Part shown: positions 1 to 9,822 of the stretch, piece after piece
Layout of the letters: each line of letters opens with the position of its first letter
Numbering within the stretch: the first letter of the stretch is position 1
NCBI GenBank assembly: GCA_028565635.1
Contig: JAOXYB010020649.1
Span: 2,130 to 17,469, forward strand
Direction of reading: 5' to 3'
DNA length: 15,340 nucleotides
Origin: Phoronis ovalis
Lineage: Eukaryota; Phoronida; Phoronidae
Translations under genes and position numbers: made by a program
Notes under the pieces: model-generated
The model's input: the letters and a program-made list of their open reading frames with translations, nothing else
Told to the model about the DNA's origin: nothing
Databases searched by the model: none

Positions 1-176
1 TCTCACCAGTAAATGTCAAGATGAATCATATTTAGTCGGTTCTCACCAGTAAATGTCAAGATGAGTCATATTTAGTCGGTTCTCACCAGTAAATGTCAAG
101 ATGAATCATATTTAGTCGGTTCTTACCAGTAAATGTCAAGATGAATTATATTTAGTCGGTTCTTACCAGTAAATGT
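1..176. repeat. 40-bp minisatellite spanning an exon-intron junction
   Basis: Four full 40-bp units (1-40, 41-80, 81-120, 121-160) and a 16-bp partial one (161-176), nearly identical. Read on the minus strand, each unit holds the last bases of P450 copy A exon 5 (CATTTACTG), the splice donor, and about 31 nt of intron. The array may continue beyond the window. Donors are GTAAGA in the two units nearest the exon and GTGAGA in the three outer ones. Confidence 0.97.
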
Positions 177-406
177 TGTACTCTCATCTGTTTCTTTCAC
201 TTGTTCGATATGAACAAGATAGGCATCCGTGAAGTCCCTAATATTCTGCGGATCTAGCGTGGATTTGTGTTCAGCTATATAGCGTTGAATGATGCCACCG
301 AAATATTCTAGATTATCGGCTACTTGTTTCATTTTTCTGGCTTGCGGAATAGGAATATGGCGTAGAATTGGAAAGAGGTCCATAACCATTCCACTTGTGG
401 TTAGCT
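167..406 (-). CDS. P450 copy A exon 5 (last visible exon)
   Basis: Acceptor TTTTTCAG before 406; encodes LTTSGMVMDLFPILR through ESTTFT. The donor GTAAGA (166-161) follows ACTG and is the first of five copies in the 40-bp repeat to its left. The 240-nt length matches copy B, which supports this donor as the ancestral one. Confidence 0.9.
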
Positions 407-3400
407 CTGAAAAACAACGATTGCATTCCATAGTAAGAAGTCTAACTATTTTAAACTGTTTACATATTCTGTATTTTTGCTTATAATATGTGTATTTATG
501 TCACATGTAGAAGAAATATTGTTTTTAATGATAAAGAATGGCCGTTGACTAGACGGTATATATTTTTTTAAAATTCCGCCGTTGTATATATCCTTGAATA
601 TACACTTGACAGTATGATTAAATAGCATGTTTGTTACCTTTGAAAGCGAACTGTATCTTCTCCAGGATATTTACAATCTCCTCATCGTCTAACTCGTATC
701 GTTTGTTTAAAAGTACATTACATATGACATTAACCACTGTGCATGTCAGCATGTCCTACAAAAACACAAAGTATTCAGTAATGTCTGTGAAAAGAGTTCA
801 CTAACACTAAAGTATCAACTGTGTTATGTAAGCGTTAACAAACATTAACAGAACTTTATTATGTGACTACTACAAATGTGAAAGTTGTAAGTGAATTTGG
901 AACTTGCTATAGATTTATAGCAGCACATCGAGCTGGTTATGTCTAGTGTTCAAAGAGGATTTACGACTGTCAACAAAATAGTAGAGGATAATTCTAGTTA
1001 GTGTTGAACCTAAAAACGTACTTTGATATCAAATGGAAGTCCTTGTTTATCCTTTAAAGCTGACAGAAGATGGGTAACTTCCACCTGAATCTTACTTTCC
1101 ATAGCAATTTTTCCAATACCAAATTCTCTCAAAGTGCTAACAGCAAACGCTCGCTGTTCCTGCCATTGTTTACCGTTAGAAAACACAATACCTGCAACAT
1201 TGACAAGTACTAAAAAACAGATATAAAAGGTCAAGGCTTTCAACTTGCATGTTTGTAACACTAAGGCTTGCATTGATTAAAGGATATATCAACGTTAACT
1301 TTGATTAATTTTGTACTAATTTTAGTTTAAAAAATATTTAGGACAAAAAAGTATATCCCACTCTCCTGTGTCGTCCAGTCTGAATAAATCCATCCGTTAG
1401 TGTTTCCTACCTTCTCTACTAACGTCTGGCCTTAGTCAATTTGTGTTTATTATCTCGAAAAGCAGAAGAACGATAATCCCTTTATTTCTATATAGTGTCC
1501 GGCACGACTTAACACATTGTGTCTGCCTGTGGTTACTTTTCGGAGATATTTAGTGAACGTTGCTTAACCGAAACATGTAGGCCCTACATGTACTTACTAA
1601 TGTGCCAACCTGAGTATGAGACACTTAAATCTTAAACTATTTATTTAAAAGGAAATAGATCTAACCATTTTTCTTTTTAATTTCTTCTGATAGAAAGTTG
1701 TTCGGTCTTCCAGAAAATACATGACCATATTTGGAAAATGCTTCTTTGATGACGTCACGACCGTTAAGTACTACCCATGGTTGCGACGCAAAATATACTG
1801 TGAACACATCTCCATACTGCTTGCCTATAATTGAAAGGATTAAGTAAATGTTGGTAAATTGCACAAGATATCGTGATACTATCATAAAGTTACATTATTT
1901 GTAATTCAGACGATATGCATATGCATGAAAATATGATAAGATTTTATCCCGGGAATTTACCTAGAACGTAATTTTGTCAAATGTAATTTATGAAACCGGA
2001 AAACATCCATCGAATACCACATGTAATCGTTGAACACTCATCCATATACTGGCCAAATCCGTAGAACATTCACCTAAAAATCGTTGAGACCAGAAGTTTC
2101 GTTTGACACTCATGTACAGAATTTGTTGAGCACTCACAATTTTCTACAATATTTTTCTTTACCTCCAGATATCGTCTGTTCAGCTTCCAGAAGTATATTA
2201 AATCTCGTCTTGAGACCTATCTATTTAGAAAAGCATTTTGTAATTTTGTATAATCTATCTATATAAAAAAACATTTTGTAATTTTGGATAATGTAACTAT
2301 TTATCGACAATTTTTATGTAATATAAATATTTATTTAAGTTAGTAGTATTGCGTCAGCATAAATCAAACTTTGTTATAATTGTCTAAAATAGTTCATCAG
2401 CTTGGTAGATCACCTTCAAATAAATGTTAATCAGACACAAGCAGAGTGATTTGCTCACCATTGAGACTTTCGATCTGTCATGGACGACGATCTTCCTCAG
2501 AATGCGATAAGAGACTGTTACGGCAAGCCGGAGCATGCGCAGTCAGCACTGTAGAATTGTAGAATTGTCTTGTTTGTTAATTGTTATTTTAGATGCTTAA
2601 CTTTTTTTGTTGTTTACTTGTACTTTGTAATTGTTTTGTAGGTTATTTTGACTGTCTATTATTAACTTATATCCTTAATGGTAGTTTATTAATTTTCTCA
2701 GTCTTCTATATTTCCTTACGTCTCGAACTCACGATAGATCCGTCATGAATACTTTTGTTAGATATGTGGCGCTATAGAAATGTTCTTCTTATTTTTTATT
2801 ATTATCCGGGAATTCGGTACACCCGGGTCTTTTAACCCGTTAAAAACAGTCGAAGGAGAGTGCTAAACGAACTATGTGAGTTTCAGTGACATTTTGAGTT
2901 TGGGGCGCAGGCCTCCGTCTAAAATATGGTCAGTACCCCTGGGTATTTGGATGTGATAGTCGGTTGATGCTGGGCAGACTTAATTTTCGAGACATACTTT
3001 CGGAGAGACTCAGTTGATCCAAATTTTTATGTTTCAATCTATTTTTTAATAATATCAGACTATTGGCGAACTGTATATGTGGTCAACGTTGTTATATTAA
3101 ACTTAACTGGATAGTGTATGACTTTTTATCTGGAAGTTTCCGTTGCAAATTTCTCACGGTTTTTGCAGTGTAGAATAGGTGCGCTGCGTCAAGTGACCTA
3201 GCATATTACTATACAAACGAAAACATCTACTGAGTTGCTGTTTATTTAATTTAATTTAAAAGGGGTGATTGAAATGCTACTTACTCATGTCCATTAGAGT
3301 CAAGTGCAGGCGATTCATATCTCGTCGTAAAAACGTAAGAAGATTGCCCAGAATCGGAACAGGAGTGGGACCTCTTGGTAGAGGACTTGTGTACAAACCG

Positions 3401-3471
3401 ACCAGCCATCTACCCAGAAGTACAACTATTAAAACGACGCTAACCTGCAACAGCGAACTAAACTCAAACAT
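167..3471 (-). CDS. Cytochrome P450, CYP2-like, 3'-truncated by window edge (copy A)
   Basis: Paralogue of the gene at 4721-8682, in the same orientation and downstream of it. Five exons are visible: 3471-3285, 1824-1666, 1191-1022, 755-638 and 406-167, giving 874 nt or 291 codons plus one base. Exon sizes match copy B except exon 2, which is one codon shorter, and the visible intron phases are identical. Seen features: anchor, hinge PLPRGPTPVPILGN, C-helix W125QEQR129, and the F-H region ending TTFT. The I-helix, ExxR and haem cysteine would lie beyond position 1, so activity cannot be judged. The visible part has no stop or frameshift. Intron 1 carries a LINE remnant and the exon 5 donor is repeated in a minisatellite. 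The 3471 start is chosen by homology; several in-frame ATGs lie upstream (3480, 3483, 3510, 3516, 3522, 3546). Confidence 0.9.
638..755 (-). CDS. P450 copy A exon 4
   Basis: Acceptor TTTTTGTAG before 755; encodes DMLTCTVVNVICNVLLNKR through KIQFAFK. The donor is AAA G then GTAACA. It is 118 nt, as in copy B. This is the most diverged of the paired exons that I compared residue by residue. Confidence 0.88.
1022..1191 (-). CDS. P450 copy A exon 3 (C-helix)
   Basis: Acceptor GTTGCAG before 1191; encodes IVFSNGKQWQEQRAF to LPFDIK, with the C-helix WQEQR. The donor is AAA then GTACGT, phase 0. It is 170 nt, identical in length to copy B. Confidence 0.9.
1666..1824 (-). CDS. P450 copy A exon 2
   Basis: Acceptor ATTATAG before 1824; encodes KQYGDVFTVYFASQPWVV through SEEIKKKN. 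The donor is GTTAGA. It is 159 nt, in frame with both neighbours. Confidence 0.9.
2085..2814 (+). mobile_element. Degraded 3' end of a non-LTR retrotransposon (LINE)
   Basis: One frame reads SLPPDIVCSAS. After a frame change the next reads IKSRLETYLFRKAF (about 2198-2240), the conserved C-terminal signature of many LINE reverse-transcriptase proteins. About 530 nt further comes GGCGCTATAGAAAT (2768-2781) followed by a TTATT-rich tail ending near 2814, as at the 3' end of L2/CR1-like LINEs. The frame change shows it is dead. It lies in intron 1 of P450 copy A, antisense to that gene. The left border is uncertain and no target duplication was recognised. Confidence 0.68.
2234..2303. repeat. 38-bp imperfect tandem duplication
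   Basis: The 15-mer CATTTTGTAATTTTG occurs at 2234 and again at 2272, each followed by similar ATAATNTANCTAT sequence. It lies just after the coding remnant of the LINE, in its 3' untranslated part. Confidence 0.7.
2815..3284. other. Remainder of copy A intron 1, no feature recognised
   Basis: About 470 bp of intron between the LINE tail and exon 1. It begins with a GC-rich patch around CCCGGG and has no supported exon, repeat or RNA. Copy B's whole intron 1 is only 342 bp, so extra sequence has entered here, perhaps as part of the same or another old insertion. Confidence 0.4.
3285..3471 (-). CDS. P450 copy A exon 1
   Basis: Encodes residues 1-62 plus one base: MFEFSS, hydrophobic anchor, LGRWLVGLY and the proline-rich hinge. 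The donor is ATG A then GTAAGT below 3285. Codon 63 becomes AGC (Ser) after splicing, where copy B has Gly. Confidence 0.9.
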
Positions 3472-3556
3472 CTCACGCATCATGGTTGGATTGTTCAAGC
3501 TATTAAACATGCACATAAACATAAATGATTTACTTCTTAGTCGCATGTTATATACA

Positions 3557-3564
3557 CCTTTATA
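3557..3564 (-). promoter_or_regulatory. Possible TATA box for P450 copy A
   Basis: TATAAAGG on the minus strand, 86 nt upstream of the chosen ATG. A start site about 30 nt downstream would leave some in-frame upstream ATGs in the leader. Such AT-rich words are common in this DNA, so this is only a candidate. Confidence 0.28.
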
Positions 3565-3599
3565 TCAAGGCCATATATTTTGAAAAAGGCAAACAATAG

Positions 3600-4720
3600 A
3601 ACATTGTAATATATTTATTATTCAATTGATCGTAGATTTATATTAAAGAATTTCAATAAGTAACGATTGACCTTGTCTGTTAGCGCTGTGACCCAAATTG
3701 GTACTAGTTATTAATAATTTTTTTTATCAAATATTTTTTATCCTAAAACTTGTTGAATGTTTCTTTAGTCTGTTTACTGTTTCCTATCGGTATCCATTGT
3801 GGAATTTCACCTATACCTGTTCCGGTAATATAATTTCGATAGAAACCTCACGAAAACCTTGACGAAAACAACGAAATCATGTTTAATAAATTCATTTTAT
3901 AATGTTTTTTCTTTTCGCGTCATGTAGTAAGAATAAAATTAGTTACTTTCCCCTTAAAAAATCCTATATTTGGCAAAAGATAACCAACAAGAACTGTGTG
4001 TTTTCATTATTCACGTACACAATACGGATATCTAAGCACATATTTATTTTTACCCATTATAACATATAAAGTACTGCTATGTATAACTCTTCTCATTATA
4101 AAGAATGCTGCTTCATCTGTGTATCCCCTGGTGGTAACCTGGATTGGTCTGCTATCATAAAATGCCATCAGTGTTCGAGCTGGTAAAATGGGAAACTTTT
4201 AGTTAACATTGATATAGTAAAGATTAATGTTTTTGTACCATTAGTGGAACTCTACCTGAGGTTTTACTACTAATTTTCTTTTCTTTTTCAGCAATTGTCC
4301 ATACACATTTATTTTAAGAAAAAATAAAATTGTCCACAAATTGTTTTGAAAAGTTCTGAAGTATTCATGTAGTCTTAAATGTTACCCAGCCAAACATTTC
4401 CAAATACAGTAGCATGTTTATATTAAGAACACGCGATATTTTATTAATTGTGTTAAACACTATGGCAGTTACAAGAAATCGTGTTAAAATGTACATTAAA
4501 GTACAAGTTACTGGTCAGTGAAATTGTTGACAGCATGCTGCGCGCTTAATTGAAGTTTTCTTATTTTTAAAAGTGTTATTTGCACAATCAGGAACCCTTC
4601 TATAAAAATAAATAGAGAGCCAAGGAAATGCTTCTGGCAATAAATATAATGGATCGAGCTGCATATTACTTCATTTCAGGCATGTTCGATTAAAGGCCAG
4701 TTTGTATTTCCAACTTTAAT
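3600..4720. other. Spacer between the two P450 genes
   Basis: AT-rich DNA that should contain the 3' untranslated region of copy B and the upstream region of copy A. I see no exon, RNA gene or repeat in it apart from the candidate poly(A) signals. Confidence 0.5.
4440..4445 (-). terminator. Possible poly(A) signal of P450 copy B
   Basis: AATAAA on the minus strand, 276 nt after the TGA at 4721. A second AATAAA lies at 4308-4313. Either could end the transcript; AT-rich context makes chance matches likely. Confidence 0.35.
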
Positions 4721-4911
4721 TCATTTCCTAACGTATTGTTCAGCGCATAGTCTAAATGGTATTGGCATCCGAATCATTCCTAAAAAACCACTATGAATGT
4801 CCGGTGTAGGATCCTCAGTCGGAAACTGGAATGTGAAGTTCTTAATCATGGCGGATAGGAACAGGAAAATCTCCATTCGAGCAAATGTATCTCCTGGGCA
4901 CATTCTTTGAC
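4721..4911 (-). CDS. P450 copy B exon 7 (haem cysteine, C terminus)
   Basis: Acceptor TTCTCTTCAG before 4911; encodes residues 441-502 and stop TGA at 4723-4721. The intron splits the haem-loop glycine codon, so C444 opens this exon. The C terminus reads RMPIPFRLCAEQYVRK, normal for CYP2. Confidence 0.93.
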
Positions 4912-7900
4912 CTGAAGAGAAAAACGATAGTTATTCAGCAGTTCCAACTGACGTACTCCCTGATTAATTAATATTAAACTTATAACTTTGAAGTGCTTTA
5001 CCAAAATCGGAGGAATTTTTTTTTTCAATTCTATTGGTCTCTCCCACATTGAGCAGAATAGCCGGGAGAATAGCTTTCACACACAAGTTAGCTTACCGAT
5101 TGAAAACGTTAATACGGTATCCGGTTTAATAAATTTGCCATCCGCATCTAGATATCTTTCAGGCTTGAATTCCAGCGGGTTCGGAAATGTTCTATCATCC
5201 ATACACATAGATGCCAAATTAGCCAGAACAGTTGTATTAGCTGGAATGCGATAGCCTCGAAAAACCACATCATTTGTTGTCTCGCGAGCTATACCAATAG
5301 GTGCCACGCAAGCTAAACGTTGAGTCTCCATGCATATAGCTTCCATATAAGGTAACCGTTCTCTGTCTGCATACGAAGGCATGCTAATATCACCGATGAC
5401 GTCATTAAGCTCTTTACGAGCTTTGCGTTGGACTTCAGGATGCGTCATGAGATAGAGCAATCCCCACCAAACTGTAGTAGCTGTAGTTTCCATGCCAGCA
5501 ATGAAAAAATCTCGAAGTACATACACCAATTGATTCTCTACAATATGTATAATACTATAAGCAGTTGTATACTTCGATGGTAATATAATATGACTTAACT
5601 TCAACAAAGGCAAAACTGTTAAGTTCGACATGTTTATTGACATACAAAGACCTATTTGTGTTTTTTTTTACCTAAACCGGGAAATGTGGATCAGCGAGGA
5701 TAACAACTGTCCCAGCCTCTGAACTATGTGTGAAACCTGGAATATGCAGGCTGGAGCTGGGAAATGAGCCCGGGAAATGAGTTGCATGGCAAATGAAGGG
5801 AAGGTCAAAATGTAAACGAGTGTATACAAGACAGCCGTTGATTATTTATGCACTGCACATAAAATGGAACACCTGTAAAAAATGCGACAAGTTGTAATAC
5901 AGTGCAAAACGTATCTTAATTATATATCCTAGCTAAATAAAGGTACTGTTTTTCTACTTTTTGATTTAAATAATGGGAAGTAAAAAATGAACTTTACTTT
6001 CTGTTCCTAAATAGGAAAAAATCAGGAAATAAATGCCGAACCAACAAATACATAAAATTAAAGTTAACGTCATTATGACGTCATTTCGACTACATACACA
6101 CACTGCTGTACACGGTAGCTGTCAAGTAATGCATTTTGAAATCGTTTCTTACCAGTAAATGTTGTATTCTTATTTGCATCCCCTGCTTGCTGACTATGAA
6201 AAAGATAAGCGTCCGTAAAGTCTCGAATATTCTGCGGATCTAAGGTGGACTTATGCTTATCTATATAGCGCCGAATAATGTCGCTAATATATTCTAGATT
6301 ATCCGCTGCTTGCTTCATTTTTGTGGCTTGCGGATTAGGAACGTACCGTAGAATTGGAAGAAGATCCATAGCCAACCCATCGAAGATTAATACTGAAAAA
6401 AAACTAACTATCAAATAACAGTACTTTTTACCATGTGTTTTGCATGATTATTGTATATCCCAGTATGTCTGTGTTATACCAGCTGTAAATATTATGAAAT
6501 ATTTATATATAAATTATATAAAACAGTTGGAATATGCATTGTAAAATAAATATTTCATTCAATGATATACGCGAATACTGACTCTGAATAGAAGCGTTTG
6601 TGTAAAAAATACGTTAAAACATGTTGAAAAGTAAGCCTATGTCAAATTCATGTATTAGTAACAAATACACTAGTACGCTAAACCATGTCTGTTACCTTTA
6701 AAAGTGAACTGTAACTTCTCCAGGATAATAGCAATCTCTGAATCGTCAAATTCGTACCGTTTGTTGAAAAGTACATTACATATGACATTAGCCATTGCTT
6801 TTGTCATTACGTCCTACAAATACAGGCATAATAAGCAAAACTATATACATAAATACCCCGGAATGTTTGCAGTATAGTGCTCACCAAACAATCCGATATA
6901 TAGCAGTAATCTGTTTCTGGCAGTAGTAAAAGTAAATTTTCCGAAATGTCAAAGAAGTATTTATAGTGCTCACTCGATCCTATGACGACTTTATGTCAGT
7001 CACTGTTATGTTTGGGGCAGCTTTAGTACAGTGTAACCGCATTTAATTTGTTCACAAATTTTACAATATATTAAATGTAACGGAAGATAGTCAATAACGC
7101 TATGCGTAAGACTGTTACAGATAAACTGTGTAGTAAAATCTTTACCTTAATATCAAACGGAAGGCCTTGTTTATCTTTTAAAGCTGACAGTAAATGAGTA
7201 ACTTCCTCCTGGAGCTTACTTTCAATAGCAACTTTTCCAATTCCAAATTCTCTCAAAGTACTAACTGCAAACGCTCGTTGTTCCTTCCATAGTATACCGT
7301 TAGAAAACGCAATGCCTGCAAAATGAACATGAACCAATCACAACCGAGCTAGTAGACTGCGAAAACAATGAACATGAACCAATCACAACCGAGCTAGTAG
7401 ACTGCGAAAACAATGAACATTATGATAATCGTTTCAGTCACTTCGAGGACATATATTTGTCGCAAAATAGTCTTGAGAGCTTGTGGTCCAGTAACAGAGA
7501 TTTAAAGTGTGACGATGATTTATCATATAACTGAATAGATTGAAACAAATATCTATTCTGAAATGAATATGTTCCATTTCTTTTTGTTTTGGCATTTGTG
7601 TGTTTTTCTTTATATTCATAAAGCAACCAGTCTCAAATTCAAAGCTGTACCTTGACAACCTTGTCAATCTTATTACATTGCATTTCAGGTTAAATCTACG
7701 TTAAATTTCATTGTATGCTAATTTCGGTTAAAACATCGTTTTAGCATACTAGTTGTGTTCTGAAATCAAATTCATAGTATCAGCTAAATGTGTTCACTGA
7801 GCTACCAAGCGTTACTTTGCAGTCAATGAGCTCGGGAGATATTTGGTCGGAAGGTTGTTCTTATCATATATATATAATTTCGTTTTCTGGGTTCTTGTCT

Positions 7901-8682
7901 AAAAGGAGTGTAAAAAAGATTGCCATATAGCCTAACATGATAAGCTGGTAATAAGTACTTTGTACGAATGTTAAAATAAAAGAAACTTAACCATGATTTC
8001 TCTTTGCAAGTGTTTCGGTTAAAAAGTTGCTCGGTCTCCCAGAAAATGCATAGCCACTTTTGGAAAAAGCTTCTTTGATGACGTCACGACCGTTAAGTAT
8101 TACCCATGGCTGAGACCCAACATATACCGTGAAAACGTCTCCATACTGCTTACCTACAAAAAAATATTGATATACTGTAGGTTTCTCAAAAATAAATTTA
8201 TTTAATAAAATATAAAATAAGGATAGTTTGCAGGAGTTTTTTTATATTACCATAAAGTCAGTTTAATTGTATCTGAACGTTACTATTTATGCAATGTAAT
8301 CATGAATATACCAGGTGCAGTCCCAAGATTGGAATTATATTGGAATTCGATTTGTATGGCAATGGGTGTATCTACCGAGTAAATGCGAACTCCCCAGCGG
8401 ATACGAAACCATCTGTGTTTTAATTATATTAAATATTTGTCTTGTTTAAAACTGCTACTGATAATGAGGAGTAACTAGAATAGAATGCAACTCACCCATC
8501 TCCATCAGATTCAAGTGCAGGCGATTCATATCTCCTCGTAGTAACGTTATAAGATTGCCTAGAATCGGAATAGGAGTAGGGCCTCTTGGAAGAGGACTTG
8601 TATATAAATCCACCAACCATCTACCCAAATATAAAACTATCAAAACGATGCAAACTTGCATTAGACAACTAAAATCAAACAT
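4721..8682 (-). CDS. Cytochrome P450, CYP2-like, complete spliced gene (copy B)
   Basis: Haem-thiolate monooxygenase, expected to be anchored in the ER and fed electrons by P450 reductase. The substrate cannot be told from sequence. Seven exons join cleanly: 8682-8496, 8153-7992, 7315-7146, 6813-6696, 6392-6153, 5537-5097 and 4911-4721. They total 1509 nt (502 residues plus TGA), the usual length for the family. Landmarks: hydrophobic N-terminal anchor (about 8-20), proline-rich hinge PLPRGPTPIPILGN (30-43), C-helix W126xxxR130, I-helix AGMETT (306-311), K-helix E363TQR366, PERY (418-421, the usual PERF with Y) and haem loop FSIGQRMCPG with C444 as iron ligand. All introns are GT-AG with phases 1,1,0,1,1,1. 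The start at 8682 is chosen because copy A has the same MF(D/E)F start and the same 187-nt first exon. An in-frame ATG at 8709 would add nine residues. No lesion is seen. The CYP2 placement is confident; the subfamily is not. Confidence 0.93.
5097..5537 (-). CDS. P450 copy B exon 6 (I-helix, K-helix, PERY)
   Basis: Acceptor CATATTGTAG before 5537; 441 nt encoding residues 294-439. It holds the oxygen-activating I-helix (AGMETT), the ExxR salt bridge (E363, R366), the PERY meander and the first half of the haem loop. The donor is ATC G then GTAAGC. This single exon covers what vertebrate CYP2 genes usually spread over several. Confidence 0.93.
6153..6392 (-). CDS. P450 copy B exon 5
   Basis: Acceptor TTTTTTTTCAG before 6392; encodes residues 214-292 (F to H helix region, through DFTDAYL to TTFT). 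The donor is ACTG then GTAAGA. It is 240 nt, as in copy A, but here the donor is present only once. Confidence 0.92.
6696..6813 (-). CDS. P450 copy B exon 4
   Basis: Acceptor TTTGTAG before 6813; encodes residues 174-212, with NVICNVLFNKRYEFDD typical of CYP2 proteins. The donor is GTAACA after AAA G. It is too short to show up as an open frame on its own, and was found by homology with copy A (26 of 39 residues identical). Confidence 0.9.
7146..7315 (-). CDS. P450 copy B exon 3 (C-helix)
   Basis: Acceptor TGCAG before 7315; encodes residues 118-173 including W126KEQR130, the C-helix motif that contacts a haem propionate. The donor is GTAAAG at phase 0. 48 of 56 residues match exon 3 of copy A. 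Confidence 0.92.
7323..7420. repeat. 45-bp tandem duplication next to the intron 2 acceptor of P450 copy B
   Basis: Two identical 45-bp units (7323-7367 and 7368-7412) plus 8 bp of a third (7413-7420), starting ATGAACATGAACC. The array begins within about 8 nt of the exon 3 acceptor, so it enlarges intron 2 immediately upstream of the splice site. The lack of differences points to a recent event. Confidence 0.95.
7992..8153 (-). CDS. P450 copy B exon 2
   Basis: Acceptor TTTGTAG before 8153; encodes residues 64-116, starting KQYGDVFTVYVGSQPWV, the typical CYP2 region between the A helix and the B helix. The donor is GTTAAG. It is 162 nt, one codon longer than in copy A. Confidence 0.9.
8496..8682 (-). 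CDS. P450 copy B exon 1 (anchor and hinge)
   Basis: Encodes residues 1-62 plus the first base of codon 63: the membrane anchor, the basic LGRW stretch and the proline-rich hinge. The exon ends ATG G with donor GTGAGT just below 8496. It has the same length (187 nt) as exon 1 of copy A. Confidence 0.9.
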
Positions 8683-9822
8683 GGCATCAAACAGCTTGTA
8701 AATGACCACACAGTGAATGACCTATAACTTCTCACTATTGATATACATATTGATTAAAGTACAGTGGGCAGCATGTCCGGGTGTGTTTAATCATATGTTG
8801 CTATAAATAATAGCACATTGTATTGTAAGCATGGATTCGCTAGAGAATAGTTTCTATTATTCATTAGCGTACCTTACTTTGTAGTACATTAACCCTGACC
8901 CTGAATTGCACTAATAGAAATATATATACGCCCTCCATGGGACTATTATAACAAACTATAAAAGAAAAAGAGACGGACAAAAAGGGGTCTGACAAAACTA
9001 AAGACGAGAACAAAAAAAGGTTAGACTTCTTTAGAAAGGGGTCAGTAAAGTTTGTATATATGTTGGTGGTCAAAAAGCGGAGATCTATTAATTAAAAATA
9101 AAATGTATAAAATCACAAATTTTGCCAAAATACTGAATCACAAGGAAGTATCGAACATTCATTTAAAAAAACTGGGGAGAACCACATACCCCCCCCCCCC
9201 AAAAGGGTACCGGTAATTGTTAGTATTTAAAGAAAACATATGATATATAGTTATACGTCAATGACTACGTCACTTCATGACCTAGTTGTTCAGCTTGATG
9301 AGACTTTTTGTATTTGCATTATAGACCTTAGGTATGCCAGGCTATATATAGCATTACTGACGGACGTCATTTTAAGCAAGCACATAGGCATTTGTAATTG
9401 TTTTCATTTTATAGATTTATTTCATATAAAACATTTAAACTTACTTCACTGTAATATTGTTCTTGAGTTAACGGAAGATGCATTAAAAGCATAAAATGGG
9501 CATTCTTAACATTCAGCAGCAAGTCCTGTTTGCTTTTCAATTTATACTACTAAATGAAAACAACGAGCTTAAGAGAATCTTGCAGAATCGTGTATGAAGT
9601 CTTTCTGTTACATTAAAGTTACAAATCCCCAAACCTCGCAGCCGTGCAATATGATGAGACTCGCTATAGCTACTAAGGAATCAAATTAAAAATATTACTT
9701 GAATATCAACAGACTATTTGCATGCATTTGAGGGCAGCACTATCGGACTCTTTCGATCGGTTCTATGATTCTTAGTGGCAAACAATACACGGTTTTTACA
9801 ACCTGACTTTAGAAATGCATTA
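8683..9822. other. Intergenic region upstream of P450 copy B
   Basis: Should hold the copy B promoter, but no convincing core element was recognised. It contains a purine-rich stretch (about 8957-9050) and a run of C at about 9190-9200. Short open frames here look random in composition and match no family that I know. Confidence 0.45.
9820..9822. repeat. Target site duplication TTA, left
   Basis: TTA directly outside the left terminal repeat of the MITE, matched by TTA at 10310-10312. Three bases can coincide by chance, but position and type fit. Confidence 0.6.

Noticed and set aside
1-176. CRISPR-like array
   Set aside because: Units are contiguous with no unique spacers, and the setting is a eukaryotic gene.
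2084-2266. Open frame as an independent small gene
   Set aside because: Its residues match the LINE reverse-transcriptase C-terminal pattern only partly, and the rest continues in another frame, so it is part of a decayed retrotransposon.
3269-3583. Plus-strand open frame opposite P450 exon 1
   Set aside because: Complete overlap with a well-supported exon on the other strand and no family resemblance; it is a shadow frame.
6076-6083. TGACGTCA as a CRE regulatory site in intron 5 of P450 copy B
   Set aside because: The same 8-mer occurs in coding exons of both copies, where it is explained by the protein, so one intronic copy is not evidence of regulation.
167-8682. Both P450 sets as one long gene with mutually exclusive exons
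   Set aside because: Copy B has its own start, stop and haem exon, and copy A begins again with a full anchor exon; two separate genes fit better.
9240-9494. Plus-strand open frame of 84 codons
   Set aside because: No recognisable motif, no splice context and no regulatory signal; its length is within chance for this DNA.
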